The translations under genes and the position numbers were made by a program. The notes beneath the pieces were generated by a model. It was given only the letters and a program-made list of their open reading frames with translations. It did not search any database and had not been told where the DNA came from. A DNA stretch of 42,152 nt from a virus: positions 1-42,152 of IMG/VR virus record IMGVR_UViG_3300009082_000035. One strand, given 5' to 3'. Below are positions 8,912 to 17,663 of the stretch, one piece after another. Every line of letters starts with the position of its first letter. Position 1 is the first letter of the stretch.

Positions 8912-10351
8912 TTAAGAATTTGCATAAATATAAACTTGAACATTTTTAACAGCTAATGTGACTGAGGCATTTGCAGTAATTCCCCTTATAATCAAAGAAG
9001 TTATTGTTGCACTAGGGATAACAGCCGTCTTAGGACGAGGGTATGTACCAATACCCGAAGCGACCATAGTTCTATCAGGTTTCCAAGTAACCCAAGACCC
9101 AATGAAATTCATAGTATAATCTGTTTCCCCAACTTCAAATTCAAATTCAAAAGAACCTTGCTGTACTTCGTTGGTACTGGTAGTAGCTCCTATGCCATTT
9201 TGGGTATAGTCTGCTTCACTAACTACAGTAGCATTTATTTTTAAACCCAAAGCAGTTTCTGTGGCGGCCCCAGTAGTTTTTCTATATTTTCCTGTTACCC
9301 TGACTCTTGTCCCAGCAGGAATACTTAACCCAGAAATTGTCACTAGATCTGTGGCAGAAGTCGATGTTGTAGTTCTTTCTGTCGCATCTCCACCCACTCT
9401 AGTCAATCCAGAACTTTCAGCTCCACCAGTAGGACCTTGCGGACCAGTTGGTCCTTCAATCCCCTGCGGACCGGTTGGCCCTTCAATTCCCTGCGGACCG
9501 GTTGGACCTTCAGCTCCTTGTGGCCCAGTAGGACCCTCAATCCCTTGCGGCCCAGTAGGACCCTCAACCCCCTGCGGACCGGTTGGACCTTCTGCTCCAG
9601 TTGCTCCTTCTGGTCCAGTTATTCCTTCAGCCCCAGTAGGACCATCAGGCCCAGTTGCCCCGACATCTCCAGCTAAATTTATATTCCAGTCATTCTGGAT
9701 TCCAGCACCACCAATCCTATCTACATTTACAACTAAAGAACCACTACTGTAAGAAGTGACAACTCCTTCCATAAAATTAGATGAGTCAGCCTGAGATGAT
9801 ATTCTTACCCTAGCACCAGCAGAATAAGCTAATCCATTCTGAGTAGCAAAAGTTCTTGATGCCACTAAAATTTCAACTGCGCTTGTTGATGTAGCAAAAT
9901 ATCCAGGTCCGGTTGGGCCAGTGCTCCCCGTAGCTCCACCAGTAGGTCCTTGATTTCCAGTAGGTCCAGTCGCTCCTTCTGGCCCAGTTATTCCCTCTGG
10001 TCCTTGTGGCCCAGTAGGACCTTCTGGCCCAGTAGGACCTTCTGGCCCAGTAGGACCTTGATTTCCAGTTGGACCAGTGGAACCAGTATCACTTCCAGTT
10101 GCGCCTTGCGGTCCAGTAGGCCCCTCTGCTCCAGTTGGACCAGTGGGACCAGTTTCTCCGGTTTCCCCCGCAGCAGCTCCACTATCTACCCACGCCAAAG
10201 TTCCCTCATCCCAAACCCAAATAGTATCAGTAGAACCAACTATCGCAAAAGCTCCAGGAAAACCAGTAGGATAAGCCGTAGTAAGCGCTCCTGGGGTAGC
10301 AAAATATCCTAAGAAATTTGGATCGCCCATCATGCTGCTTAAATATGACAT
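8912..10351 (-). CDS. Large collagen-like fibre protein
   Basis: A 479-residue protein. Residues 1-60 hold a short beta unit with [16 protein letters not shown], seen in phage fibre and head-appendage proteins. Collagen-like Gly-X-Y arrays run at about 62-150 and 231-310. A globular beta domain (about 151-230) separates them. The final 165 residues form a C-terminal beta domain (from [13 protein letters not shown]) that probably trimerises and may bind a ligand. It would form a long trimeric rod. It lies between capsid and lysis genes, so head fibre and tail fibre are both possible. Confidence 0.75.
   Translation of the reverse strand: MSYLSSMMGDPNFLGYFATPGALTTAYPTGFPGAFAIVGSTDTIWVWDEGTLAWVDSGAAAGETGETGPTGPTGAEGPTGPQGATGSDTGSTGPTGNQGPTGPEGPTGPEGPTGPQGPEGITGPEGATGPTGNQGPTGGATGSTGPTGPGYFATSTSAVEILVASRTFATQNGLAYSAGARVRISSQADSSNFMEGVVTSYSSGSLVVNVDRIGGAGIQNDWNINLAGDVGATGPDGPTGAEGITGPEGATGAEGPTGPQGVEGPTGPQGIEGPTGPQGAEGPTGPQGIEGPTGPQGIEGPTGPQGPTGGAESSGLTRVGGDATERTTTSTSATDLVTISGLSIPAGTRVRVTGKYRKTTGAATETALGLKINATVVSEADYTQNGIGATTSTNEVQQGSFEFEFEVGETDYTMNFIGSWVTWKPDRTMVASGIGTYPRPKTAVIPSATITSLIIRGITANASVTLAVKNVQVYIYANS
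9422..9661 (-). repeat. Collagen-encoding DNA repeat, distal array
   Basis: Near-identical 18-27 base units, such as GGACCGGTTGGACCTTC with variants, encode [13 protein letters not shown] triplets. Several units are almost exact copies, so recent expansion or slippage is likely. Confidence 0.8.
9902..10168 (-). repeat. Collagen-encoding DNA repeat, proximal array
   Basis: Tandem units such as GGCCCAGTAGGACCTTCT encode [13 protein letters not shown] triplets near the N-terminus of the fibre. The array is less uniform than the distal one and includes imperfect triplets (GSDTGSTG). Confidence 0.75.
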
Positions 10352-10356
10352 AAAAT

Positions 10357-10992
10357 TTATTCTGGGATATTTCCCTTAGCTACTAATCTTTTTTTATTTA
10401 AAATCGGACGAATTATCCTTATTGGAGTCGTTACCTCTCTCAATATTTTTGGAACTCTCTGCACCATGATATTTGTTTCATCTATCACTTTTTTATTTCC
10501 ATCGACTATTTCTTGAACAGTTTTCTTCAGTTCTTCAAAAAATAATTTAAAATCAGAAATATTGGTACTCGTCATTCTGTTAACTAATTCTATCATCTTG
10601 TCCAGTCCGTTGATGCGTTCAAAAACATCAGAGTGTATTTTTTTCAAATTATTAATTACCTCAATTAATACATTTTTTTCTGATTTAAACCCCACCACTT
10701 CCTTCTGTAAACTAGAGACTTCTACCTGGAGAGTAGATTTTAATGTCTGTAGGTCAGCGATTTCCTTAGGAATTAATTTAGCTCTATCTTTTTCGTTTTC
10801 AGTGATTTCTGCTAGTCTACCTTTTCCTTGATTAATCCTAGTCTCTATTTCTGTATTAGACAACGAAAGCTCTGAGCTTTTTTTTCTTTTGTTTTCTAAC
10901 TCAGTAGACAGAACACCAATTTCGCCAAGGATGCTATCTCTCCTGGCACTCCATGTCTCTAATTCTTTTTTTTGACCTGGTGTTAGTTCCAT
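10357..10992 (-). CDS. Coiled-coil structural protein
   Basis: A 211-residue protein, almost wholly charged helix. Heptad-like patterns cover about residues 5-130 ([20 protein letters not shown], then [20 protein letters not shown]). The end is basic ([13 protein letters not shown]). No enzyme motif is visible and I do not recognise the family. The gene sits 5 bases after the 109-residue protein and just before the collagen-like fibre. It could be a fibre-anchoring rod or assembly factor. Confidence 0.6.
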   Translation of the reverse strand: MELTPGQKKELETWSARRDSILGEIGVLSTELENKRKKSSELSLSNTEIETRINQGKGRLAEITENEKDRAKLIPKEIADLQTLKSTLQVEVSSLQKEVVGFKSEKNVLIEVINNLKKIHSDVFERINGLDKMIELVNRMTSTNISDFKLFFEELKKTVQEIVDGNKKVIDETNIMVQRVPKILREVTTPIRIIRPILNKKRLVAKGNIPE

Positions 10993-10997
10993 AATTT

Positions 10998-11327
10998 TTA
11001 ATATCTTAAACTATAATGACACGAACCCTTAAATGTTCCACCAGTAACAGTCATCAGAAAACTTTCTCCTGGTAAACATTCAAAACGAGGACGGTTGTCC
11101 TCTCCTGGTTCATCTTGCAGGGTAATTCCCTGGCCATCAGCAAGAGCAAATTCACCTAGAACTCGTGAGCCAGCTTTTATTGTAATTTCTCCCGCAGCGG
11201 CCAAGTCTCCAATAAGCTCATGAATATAGAGCCACGTTCCGGGGACTGAAGCGACTATCACATTATTTGCTCCGACTGGAGCCTCTACTTCTATTGAAAC
11301 CTTTCTAGAATGGGCATCTTGTAACAT
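10998..11327 (-). CDS. Small beta-sheet virion protein, possible head decoration
   Basis: A 109-residue protein with alternating beta strands and little helix (KVSIEVEAPVGANNVIVAS, then GEITIKAGSRVLGEF, then SFLMTVTGGTFKG). It follows the major capsid gene after a hairpin-bearing gap, where small capsid-surface or head-completion proteins often lie. I do not recognise a family. Function is inferred from size, fold character and place. Confidence 0.5.
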   Translation of the reverse strand: MLQDAHSRKVSIEVEAPVGANNVIVASVPGTWLYIHELIGDLAAAGEITIKAGSRVLGEFALADGQGITLQDEPGEDNRPRFECLPGESFLMTVTGGTFKGSCHYSLRY

Positions 11328-11378
11328 AAATTTTTTAAAAAATTAAAACTAATAATCAAACTTTAATCTACCTAATGA

Positions 11379-11407
11379 GGGTCCTTGGACTCTGTACCCA
11401 AGGACCC
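11379..11407 (-). terminator. Strong hairpin downstream of major capsid gene
   Basis: Perfect 10-base arms GGGTCCTTGG and CCAAGGACCC enclose a 9-base loop, 12 bases after the capsid stop (11420). The minus strand continues TCATTAGG rather than with T residues, so full termination is doubtful. It could be a partial terminator or RNA-stabilising hairpin that keeps capsid mRNA more abundant than the downstream genes. The gap 11328-11419 holds no other feature I can support. Confidence 0.5.
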
Positions 11408-11419
11408 CGATAGATAGAT

Positions 11420-12457
11420 TTATCCAGCTGTGGCACCATCTCCGTCAGACCACATCCAACCTCGAAGGTCAGAAGCACCGACTGTTGCGAGACAGTTGAA
11501 GTTCATCACAAGATCCTGGTTACCTAGCGCATCTACTACAGCAGGCTCTGCTCTAGTTGGAAGCGATTCGATATACAAGAATCCGTAATCTGCATTCATC
11601 ATCTTAGAATCAAACATTCCCCACATCAATCCGTCCAAACCAAGATTTTCGTAAGCTGACAATTCGACAATTTTGAAGGTGTCGGTTGCCGGAGCGTTAT
11701 TGAAAAGATTGGTTTGCTGTGGAGCTAACCCTTTATCAATCGTAGCCTTAATTGTCTTTGCGTACTGAGCGGTCGTAGAACCAGCTCTACAAATAAGAGT
11801 ATCGAGTTGAGAAATTAAAGGATTTCCACGGCCGTCTTTCTTCAAGCTCTGTTGTCTGCGAGCAGCCAAGAGAGAAGAATAAGTAAACTGAGGAGAAGGA
11901 ACTACGTCAACGATAACATTGGACCATGCTGCACCACCATCTTCTCGAGGGTGAGTAGCATCCCAGTAGGCAGCCGCATCTGCACCTAAAGTGGAGATTG
12001 GGGTTGGAGTACCAACATTATTAATAGGTACCCAAGTGAAAGAAGTACCGAAACCCTGACTCAATAAACATTGACCAAGGTAATTTTTTGCATGTTCGAT
12101 AGCATTCTTTCCATCAAGAACCTTTGCCTTAACACTACCCTTAATTTTAGCAGCAGCGCTCTCAAACAAAAAGAAATTTGTTTGGAAAGTTAAACGAACT
12201 TTCTTCGTAAAGTGCATTTGCGTATAATTTTTAGAGTAGCCCTGGATAGGAGCATCAGAAGCCCCAACACCACCATCAGGAATAATTTCTCCCATACCTA
12301 GGCCAGTAACACCAACATCAGAATAAATTCTCTGGTTGTCGGTAATTTTAAACATGAAATCAAGGTATTCTGGCTTAACTGTTGGAGAAACTTTTGGTGA
12401 AACGTGTTTCAACACATTGTTCACTATAACTGCGTAATCATTTATTGTTCCGGTCAT
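11420..12457 (-). CDS. Major capsid protein
   Basis: A 345-residue protein, the usual size for an HK97-fold capsid subunit. It lies directly after scaffold and decoration-like genes. Features consistent with a capsid are a long N-terminal arm, an extended loop region (QMHFTKKVRLTFQTNFFLFE), a large helix (AIEHAKNYLGQCLLSQG) and a beta C-terminal half (FKIVELSAYENLGLDGLMWG). No protease or cleavage signature is visible. Assignment rests on gene order, size and general shape. A strong hairpin after its stop may raise its mRNA level. Confidence 0.65.
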   Translation of the reverse strand: MTGTINDYAVIVNNVLKHVSPKVSPTVKPEYLDFMFKITDNQRIYSDVGVTGLGMGEIIPDGGVGASDAPIQGYSKNYTQMHFTKKVRLTFQTNFFLFESAAAKIKGSVKAKVLDGKNAIEHAKNYLGQCLLSQGFGTSFTWVPINNVGTPTPISTLGADAAAYWDATHPREDGGAAWSNVIVDVVPSPQFTYSSLLAARRQQSLKKDGRGNPLISQLDTLICRAGSTTAQYAKTIKATIDKGLAPQQTNLFNNAPATDTFKIVELSAYENLGLDGLMWGMFDSKMMNADYGFLYIESLPTRAEPAVVDALGNQDLVMNFNCLATVGASDLRGWMWSDGDGATAG

Positions 12458-12479
12458 ATATATTAATTCAAAAGATTAA

Positions 12480-12899
12480 TTAGAGAACAAACTTGACGAT
12501 AATTTTCTTATCGGCAGCTAGTCCGTAAACGCCAACTTGTTCGACTATACCAGTGGCGCTAGTTGTATGTGTGTTGTTAACGTGTGTTGAGTCAGTCAAA
12601 ACCATTCTCTGCCCATTATCAGCAGCATCAGAATTGTTTGTACAATCAACAATCCAGAAATCACCCTCAAAAAGCTCAATAACAGGAACTTGAGTAAGTG
12701 CTTCCGCTGCTGCAATTGCCTGGTTACAAACCCCTGCGAGCAATGCGCTAGTGGTGCTAGAAGTAGCAGGGCCAACTTGTCCATCAGTAAGTTCGTAAGC
12801 TAAAAGCTCGCGCATTACTGTGACAGTTGCTGCCAACTTATTGACCATAGCGAGAGATCGGGTAGGATTTTTTATATTCGCTTGTATAAATCCGGTCAT
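12480..12899 (-). CDS. Capsid decoration / stabilisation protein candidate
   Basis: A 139-residue protein rich in Ala, Thr and Val. It begins MTGFIQANI, like the capsid start MTGTINDYA. The second half is beta-rich, with FWIVDCTNNSDAADNGQRMVL and a final strand set ending KKIIVKFVL. A small Ala/Val/Thr-rich protein between scaffold and capsid genes is usually a decoration or head-stabilising protein in tailed phages. I recognise no exact family. The gap to the capsid start is 22 bases. Confidence 0.5.
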   Translation of the reverse strand: MTGFIQANIKNPTRSLAMVNKLAATVTVMRELLAYELTDGQVGPATSSTTSALLAGVCNQAIAAAEALTQVPVIELFEGDFWIVDCTNNSDAADNGQRMVLTDSTHVNNTHTTSATGIVEQVGVYGLAADKKIIVKFVL

Positions 12900-12925
12900 A
12901 TATTAATTCAATTGTAGTATAGAAT

Positions 12926-13840
12926 CTAGTCGGACAAAAGTTCCATCGCTTTTTCCTCAGACATTCCAGTTGCTTTAAGTTCATCAATTGACTTACGCAT
13001 TTCTGGAGATATATCCGTTCTGCCTCCCGTTCCACCAGGGAACTGCATGGCATTGATTTTTTCCTGAACATTTGCACCTTTGAGAACTCGTTCTTGAATT
13101 GTCTCGTCCGGTTTAAACATGTTTTCTCTAGCCAGTTCCAGAACTGTCATAAGTTCCTTCCCTGTTTTTGTTGACCAATTATAATTGTTATCAACAAAAT
13201 CAAAGAAAACCTCTCGGACATCTTCATCCTTTAACTCAGGATGCCTTGTGACAAAATTTTCAAGTGTACTTTTTTGTTCTCCGACAAATCGTTCTTGACG
13301 AATTACCTCCTGAATATCCTCCTTGGTAGCACCTCCCAATTCTTTTAATCGGTTCCGGTCAGCCACTAAAGCTGGATCTTCCTCAACCTTAGGTTTTTCT
13401 ACTACATTATTAAGGTTATTAATTTTATCGGCACCATTAAGCGTTTTTAGTTGCCCTTTGGCCTTTGCAATCTGCTCCGATAATTGTTGCTTCTTTTCTG
13501 GAGTGTCGGCAGCTTTTCGCTGTTTGACTAGATCCAATAATTCAATACGTTTTTCGTATGACTCATCAGACTCAAACTTTCCCTTGTTAGGTATGCGAAA
13601 CTGATAACCTTCCTTGTCTTCCACAACTGGAGGTTTGCTGGGATCCTCCACCGGAGGAGTAGCTGGAGTGGGTGTTGCCGGTTCCCCGGGTTTTGCTCCA
13701 TCCTTCTTTTCCTCTGGCTTGACTGGCGCTTTTGGGGCCAATTCATTTCCAGCGCGAACTGAGTTGAGAGATTCCTCAAGCTCTTTATCAAGAGCTGACT
13801 CATCCTCAACCACTGGCACTTCTATTTTTTCTGGGTCCAT
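12926..13840 (-). CDS. Scaffolding protein
   Basis: A 304-residue, strongly charged protein. Residues 1-75 are disordered, with Pro, Glu and Lys (KAPVKPEEKKDGAKPGEPA). Residues about 85-140 and 160-240 are helical and coiled-coil-like. The C-terminus ends in a helix (IDELKATGMSEEKAMELL) that could contact capsid subunits, and a short Gly/Phe segment (FPGGTGGRT) precedes it. Composition, size and place just before the capsid genes match scaffolding proteins, which guide procapsid assembly and then leave. No protease domain is seen. Confidence 0.65.
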   Translation of the reverse strand: MDPEKIEVPVVEDESALDKELEESLNSVRAGNELAPKAPVKPEEKKDGAKPGEPATPTPATPPVEDPSKPPVVEDKEGYQFRIPNKGKFESDESYEKRIELLDLVKQRKAADTPEKKQQLSEQIAKAKGQLKTLNGADKINNLNNVVEKPKVEEDPALVADRNRLKELGGATKEDIQEVIRQERFVGEQKSTLENFVTRHPELKDEDVREVFFDFVDNNYNWSTKTGKELMTVLELARENMFKPDETIQERVLKGANVQEKINAMQFPGGTGGRTDISPEMRKSIDELKATGMSEEKAMELLSD

Positions 13841-13891
13841 ATAGTTATCCGTGCGATATCGTTCGCAGGGGACGATGGTATATTACTATTA

Positions 13892-13921
13892 ATTATAATA
13901 CTAACTGTGTAAATAATGCAA
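13892..13921 (-). promoter_or_regulatory. Sigma-70-like promoter for scaffold-capsid genes
   Basis: On the minus strand the -35 TTGCAT (13916-13921) and -10 TATAAT (13892-13897) are 18 bases apart. The scaffold start at 13840 lies 51 bases beyond the -10. Between them is TGCGAACGATATCGCA, which contains a CGATATCG palindrome and could be an operator or RNA hairpin. A promoter here would boost head-protein expression separately from packaging genes. Confidence 0.55.
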
Positions 13922-13925
13922 GTGT

Positions 13926-14501
13926 CTATGCATTAATCTTTATCGTTTTCAAAACTTTCTCCAATTTCATTCTCAGAGAATCTAAATTAACTGAGCCCTC
14001 ATTGATAAATGAAATGGCGTGTTTCTGGAAATCTCCAGGAGTTGAATCATTAAATGATCCAACAGTAGAAGAATGCTTGATCGGAACAATAATAATGTAG
14101 ACTTCCGTGTCTCTTGTTTTATAAAACAAAAAACCATATTCAGGTTTAAATATTCTGTTGAAAACAGTTATCAACTCCTCTCTGTCAACTGGAAATCCAC
14201 AAATCTTATTGAAATAAGATGGAGCTCCACCAACAACTTTTCCATCCTTGTCTTTTGATTTGTAAAAATAATCATCTTCGTTTACCTCTTTACCAGAAGT
14301 ATCTTTCAAAATTATTTTAGTTTTTTTTGCCTCATCTTCAGCCTTTTTTTCGTTCTCTTTCTTTATGCGATTTTCTTCGACAATCGCAGCTTTCTTTTCA
14401 CTAACCACCTTGGACAAATCCTCCAAGCTAACATCCTCACTGAACGGAATACCAAGTTTGGTTGCTTCCGTTTTCAACTTTTCTAATTCACTCTTTGCCA
14501 T
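13926..14501 (-). CDS. Unknown protein with charged N-terminal coiled coil
   Basis: A 191-residue protein. Residues 1-65 are a Lys/Glu-rich helix (RIKKENEKKAEDEAKKTK). A compact domain of about 125 residues follows, with YFNKICGFPVDREELITVFN and a beta pair (YGFLFYKTRDTEVYIIIVP). The end is helical and basic. I do not recognise it. It lies between portal-side genes and the scaffold, so a head-assembly role is plausible but unproven. The downstream promoter separates it from the scaffold gene. Confidence 0.55.
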   Translation of the reverse strand: MAKSELEKLKTEATKLGIPFSEDVSLEDLSKVVSEKKAAIVEENRIKKENEKKAEDEAKKTKIILKDTSGKEVNEDDYFYKSKDKDGKVVGGAPSYFNKICGFPVDREELITVFNRIFKPEYGFLFYKTRDTEVYIIIVPIKHSSTVGSFNDSTPGDFQKHAISFINEGSVNLDSLRMKLEKVLKTIKINA

Positions 14502-14534
14502 ACATTTTAGTGGCTATCCTGCCACCACGGGATC

Positions 14535-15011
14535 TTATTTTGATTTTAATAAATTCTTAAAGAATTCATAAAATCTGTTGATAAACTTTTTTTGTTCTGG
14601 AGTAATTTTGCTTCTTACTCCATCAATATACTCTTTGGTTAAAGTAGAAACAGGCACATCCATATTTATTTTTGCTATCTTCATTGCTTCTTCAATCAAA
14701 GCAAATTCGATAGGATAAGGATGCCTATACTCCATCCGGACAGTCTCTCCGGCTTTTATATCCCTCGTAACCTGAACCACTATTTGCCTAATAACTTCCA
14801 CGACATTTACTCTGTCAGATTCAACAAATGTGGCTGAAAGAACTTCTGAATTTACCTGGCTAACTAAAATACTGGCCATCTCCTCAGCGCTAATTTCAAA
14901 TTCATCTCCTGACTTGGAAATAAATTTCATCAACTTTTTTTCTACTGCTTCAGGAGAGTAATTCACCTGAATTGTATATTTTTCCTTCTTTAATTCTACC
15001 GGGTTTTTCAT
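14535..15011 (-). CDS. Unknown protein of the head module
   Basis: A 158-residue protein. The N-terminal 50 residues are beta then helix (YTIQVNYSPEAVEKKLMKFI). A central segment is hydrophobic and helical (VVEVIRQIVVQVTRDI), followed by GETVRMEYRHPYPIEFAL and a basic C-terminal helix (FINRFYEFFKNLLKSK). No known motif is visible. It starts 2 bases after the stop of the 77-residue gene. A small GTGGC/GCCAC stem lies in the 33-base gap after it. Confidence 0.5.
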   Translation of the reverse strand: MKNPVELKKEKYTIQVNYSPEAVEKKLMKFISKSGDEFEISAEEMASILVSQVNSEVLSATFVESDRVNVVEVIRQIVVQVTRDIKAGETVRMEYRHPYPIEFALIEEAMKIAKINMDVPVSTLTKEYIDGVRSKITPEQKKFINRFYEFFKNLLKSK

Positions 15012-15013
15012 TA

Positions 15014-15247
15014 TTATTTTGGTTCGTGCAATGAACCTTTCCTTATTTCTTCCAAGTAGTCGACCATCTTTCTTAACATCGTACTTTGGACTTCTAATGT
15101 AATCGCGTTAACAATTGTCTTCCATTCAGTGTCAGCAATAATAGGTGTTTGCTCCATGCAATCTTTCATCAATAAAATAATCGCAGGAGCATGCTCACTT
15201 GTGGCTAAGGAAATCTTTTTTTGGTTTTGTGTTTGTTCGTTTTCCAT
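15014..15247 (-). CDS. Unknown small protein after portal
   Basis: A 77-residue, probably helical protein (EHAPAIILLMKDCMEQ, then WKTIVNAITLEVQSTMLRKM) with an acidic start. It begins 3 bases after the portal stop, so it is probably translated from the same message. No family is recognised. Confidence 0.5.
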   Translation of the reverse strand: MENEQTQNQKKISLATSEHAPAIILLMKDCMEQTPIIADTEWKTIVNAITLEVQSTMLRKMVDYLEEIRKGSLHEPK

Positions 15248-15250
15248 AAA

Positions 15251-17449
15251 TTATGCTCCAGGGAAAAATGGTAAATTTGATGCTCTCCCTACACTAGCAT
15301 CTATCGCTGACCCCATTGGACTTTGTGGCCTTGGAACCTGATTTGCTCCCTTGGGTGCAATTTCTGTTCCACTAGATACTCCAGGTGTGTTGTTTTTTAC
15401 AGGAGGAACTGTCCCCGGTGTTTGAGATGGAGCTCCTGCCATCTCAGATGGCTTCAGCCCAGCTCTACTTTCAATCTCTCTTTGTACATCTGGAGGAGCA
15501 TCTTTGTAATTGAGTGTTTCTTCTGGTAATTTCTTAGGCCCTGATGGAGCAATGTTTTGAGGAGGCTCTAGCGCAATGATTGCATCGTATTGTTTCTTTG
15601 GAATATAGTCAAAAATATTTTGTTTTTGTATTGTGAGTAATTGTTCAAGTGCTTTAAGCTGGGTCGCAGCGGCCTCAGGGTCACTCATTCGCAATTGAAA
15701 GATAAGATTGAGTTGGTTTGTAATAATTGGGAATAGTGCCATGAATGTTTGTTTCTGAATTTCCAAAGATGGCAGTAACATTGAGTCTGGGTCAATAAGA
15801 AATTCTATATAATCAGACTGGTGTCCATGCGCCTTCATTTCATCAAATAATTTTTTAGATGATATTGTCCTTGTCGGCACATCCTCCATCATTTCTCCTT
15901 CAGAAGTAAAATCAAAATTTAAACGAAGATTCCTCGATGCCGCAACCGCATACCCTTTAGGAATTCCATCATCATCAATTATTTCCTGAGACTCAATAAA
16001 ATAATCAGGATTTTGTTTTGTAAACTCAGCCAGATTCTCATCTGAATCAATCATGAATATTTTGTCTACTGGGTATGTTTGCTTTATCCAGCTAGTTGAA
16101 ATATGGGCATCAGTCTGAAGTCCGTTCATTATGGAATTTTTTGGAGGAGTCAATCTCTGGTAAGCCGCCTCTTTCAATATCACAGTTGACCCTAGGGTAT
16201 TTTCAGAATTTTGTCCTGCAACGATATTATTTACTCCAGTATTTTCTTCGATGGCTATTTTCTGTTTATCAGCAAAAGCAATACCTTGCTGAACATTCCC
16301 GTTGGTCTTTACCACATCGATAGTTGACCCTGGATTTTTAGGATTTATTATATTTGGACTTCTCTTGTAAGTAGCTGTTCCATTTTGGACTTGAGGCCCG
16401 AAAAGGAGTGGAAAGATTTCCGCTTCAACTTGTTGCGCGTTCAAAGAATTTATATATGTAAATAGCGCAGTATTCCCCCTCATCATTTCATACAAACCAA
16501 CTCCATGTGGATCAAGAAGGTTTTTAACAAAACATCGCGCGACAACAACAGATCCATGGCTTTCATCATTTGGCATTTCTCCGTCATAGATAACCATTTT
16601 TCCACAAGCAACAATGTATCGATTCAATAAAACATTTTCATAGTAACCAATGGTCACACTGTCCTGTGCTTTTTCTTGATTCTCATCTTTTGCTTCTTCC
16701 GACACTGAGCAGTATTCTAGTTTCTTTTTATTATTTTTTGCTTCAGGGTATTTTTCAAAAAATTCATCTTTCAACATATCCTTCTCATAGTAAACCTCAA
16801 ATTGGGACCAATAGTCTCCATTATTAAAACCAACTCCAAGCCACGTCCTCTTGTGGTCCATCGGTTCTCGGTAAACATCATCGAAAAGAATTTTATCAAC
16901 TCCTTTTCTTTTTACTGAAATCCTCTTAGGATAAACTCTCCACGCAGACCATCCATAGGTGAATAATCCCTGGTAGGTCAAAGAAAGAGTATTTTCTCCG
17001 TTTGCTCCTTTTAAATACCAACTGCGCTTCCATAGTTCATAGATTGCCTTGGCATAAACCTTATCGTCTGCGACAACCTGACAATCTGGCAACTTCCCAG
17101 CCAAGACACTGGTTGCAATAAGAATTTTTGAAAAAGCAATTGGTTCCTGAGATACCGGAACTCCAGATTTGTTTTGTCCCTGCCCTACTGCCTTATTGGG
17201 ATAAACATTTATGTCGTAGGCACCATTAGACAGCTTGTTGTAAAAAACCATAGAACCCCATCCAGATGCCTCGTAGCGTTTTTCCCCGTAAGAAACATTT
17301 GTATTTATTATATTTTGATCAATTTCGGCACAAAGGGTATCGAATTTCTGTCGATACTGAGATCTTTTCATGCTTTTCTTTTTGTCTTCGATAAATTTTA
17401 TCGTTTCCTTGTTTTTGTCGAGAACTTCTTTGTCTTTAGGTTTTGCCAT
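15251..17449 (-). CDS. Portal protein
   Basis: A 732-residue protein, in the size range of podoviral portals. Supporting features are an N-terminal acidic/helical region, a central domain with LTYQGLFTYGWSAWRVYPKR, and AEIFPLLFGPQVQNGT. These are followed by GVNNIVAGQNSENTLGST and a long helix-rich stem region, then a Pro/Gly-rich tail (about 660-732). It lies after the large terminase and before the scaffold, the usual place. It should form the ring through which DNA enters and to which the neck attaches. A close -10/-35 pair lies immediately upstream. Confidence 0.75.
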   Translation of the reverse strand: MAKPKDKEVLDKNKETIKFIEDKKKSMKRSQYRQKFDTLCAEIDQNIINTNVSYGEKRYEASGWGSMVFYNKLSNGAYDINVYPNKAVGQGQNKSGVPVSQEPIAFSKILIATSVLAGKLPDCQVVADDKVYAKAIYELWKRSWYLKGANGENTLSLTYQGLFTYGWSAWRVYPKRISVKRKGVDKILFDDVYREPMDHKRTWLGVGFNNGDYWSQFEVYYEKDMLKDEFFEKYPEAKNNKKKLEYCSVSEEAKDENQEKAQDSVTIGYYENVLLNRYIVACGKMVIYDGEMPNDESHGSVVVARCFVKNLLDPHGVGLYEMMRGNTALFTYINSLNAQQVEAEIFPLLFGPQVQNGTATYKRSPNIINPKNPGSTIDVVKTNGNVQQGIAFADKQKIAIEENTGVNNIVAGQNSENTLGSTVILKEAAYQRLTPPKNSIMNGLQTDAHISTSWIKQTYPVDKIFMIDSDENLAEFTKQNPDYFIESQEIIDDDGIPKGYAVAASRNLRLNFDFTSEGEMMEDVPTRTISSKKLFDEMKAHGHQSDYIEFLIDPDSMLLPSLEIQKQTFMALFPIITNQLNLIFQLRMSDPEAAATQLKALEQLLTIQKQNIFDYIPKKQYDAIIALEPPQNIAPSGPKKLPEETLNYKDAPPDVQREIESRAGLKPSEMAGAPSQTPGTVPPVKNNTPGVSSGTEIAPKGANQVPRPQSPMGSAIDASVGRASNLPFFPGA

Positions 17450-17457
17450 ATACTAAA

Positions 17458-17486
17458 ATTGTAATCTTATTAAAAAAATAAGTCAA
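17458..17486 (-). promoter_or_regulatory. Near-leaderless promoter for portal
   Basis: On the minus strand, -35 TTGACT (17481-17486) and -10 TACAAT (17458-17463) are 17 bases apart, a close sigma-70 match. Only 8 bases separate the -10 from the portal ATG at 17449, so transcription should begin at or within a few bases of the start codon. The -35 overlaps the stop of the small gene before it. Confidence 0.6.
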
Positions 17487-17659
17487 ATATCAAAAAAATC
17501 TGCATCCTGACCATACTTTTTCTTCAACTTAGCCCTCAAAAAGAAAATACTTGTTTCTTTTTTGTGGATTCTTCCCTTTTTTGATCGATGTTCTCGGTGA
17601 AAAGGAATATTTTCCCCTTCTTTTAAATTAAAATGCAGACTTCGATATCTCCGCGACAT
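17483..17659 (-). CDS. 58-residue basic protein following the HNH gene
   Basis: An ATG 4 bases after the HNH stop opens a 59-codon frame ending TGA. The protein is very basic (MSRRYRSLHFNLKEGENIPF, then HREHRSKKGRIHKKETS) and ends with an acidic FFDI tail. The spacing matches other genes here. It fills the otherwise empty space between the HNH gene and portal. It could be a nucleic-acid-binding partner carried with the endonuclease or a displaced phage gene. No family is recognised. Confidence 0.5.
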   Translation of the reverse strand: MSRRYRSLHFNLKEGENIPFHREHRSKKGRIHKKETSIFFLRAKLKKKYGQDADFFDI

Positions 17660-17663
17660 AAAT

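Noticed and set aside
9261-10312. Long proline- and serine-rich open frames on the plus strand over the collagen repeats
   Set aside because: They are mirror frames of Gly-X-Y codons on the minus strand, with no start signals and an artificial composition. The minus-strand fibre explains the region fully.
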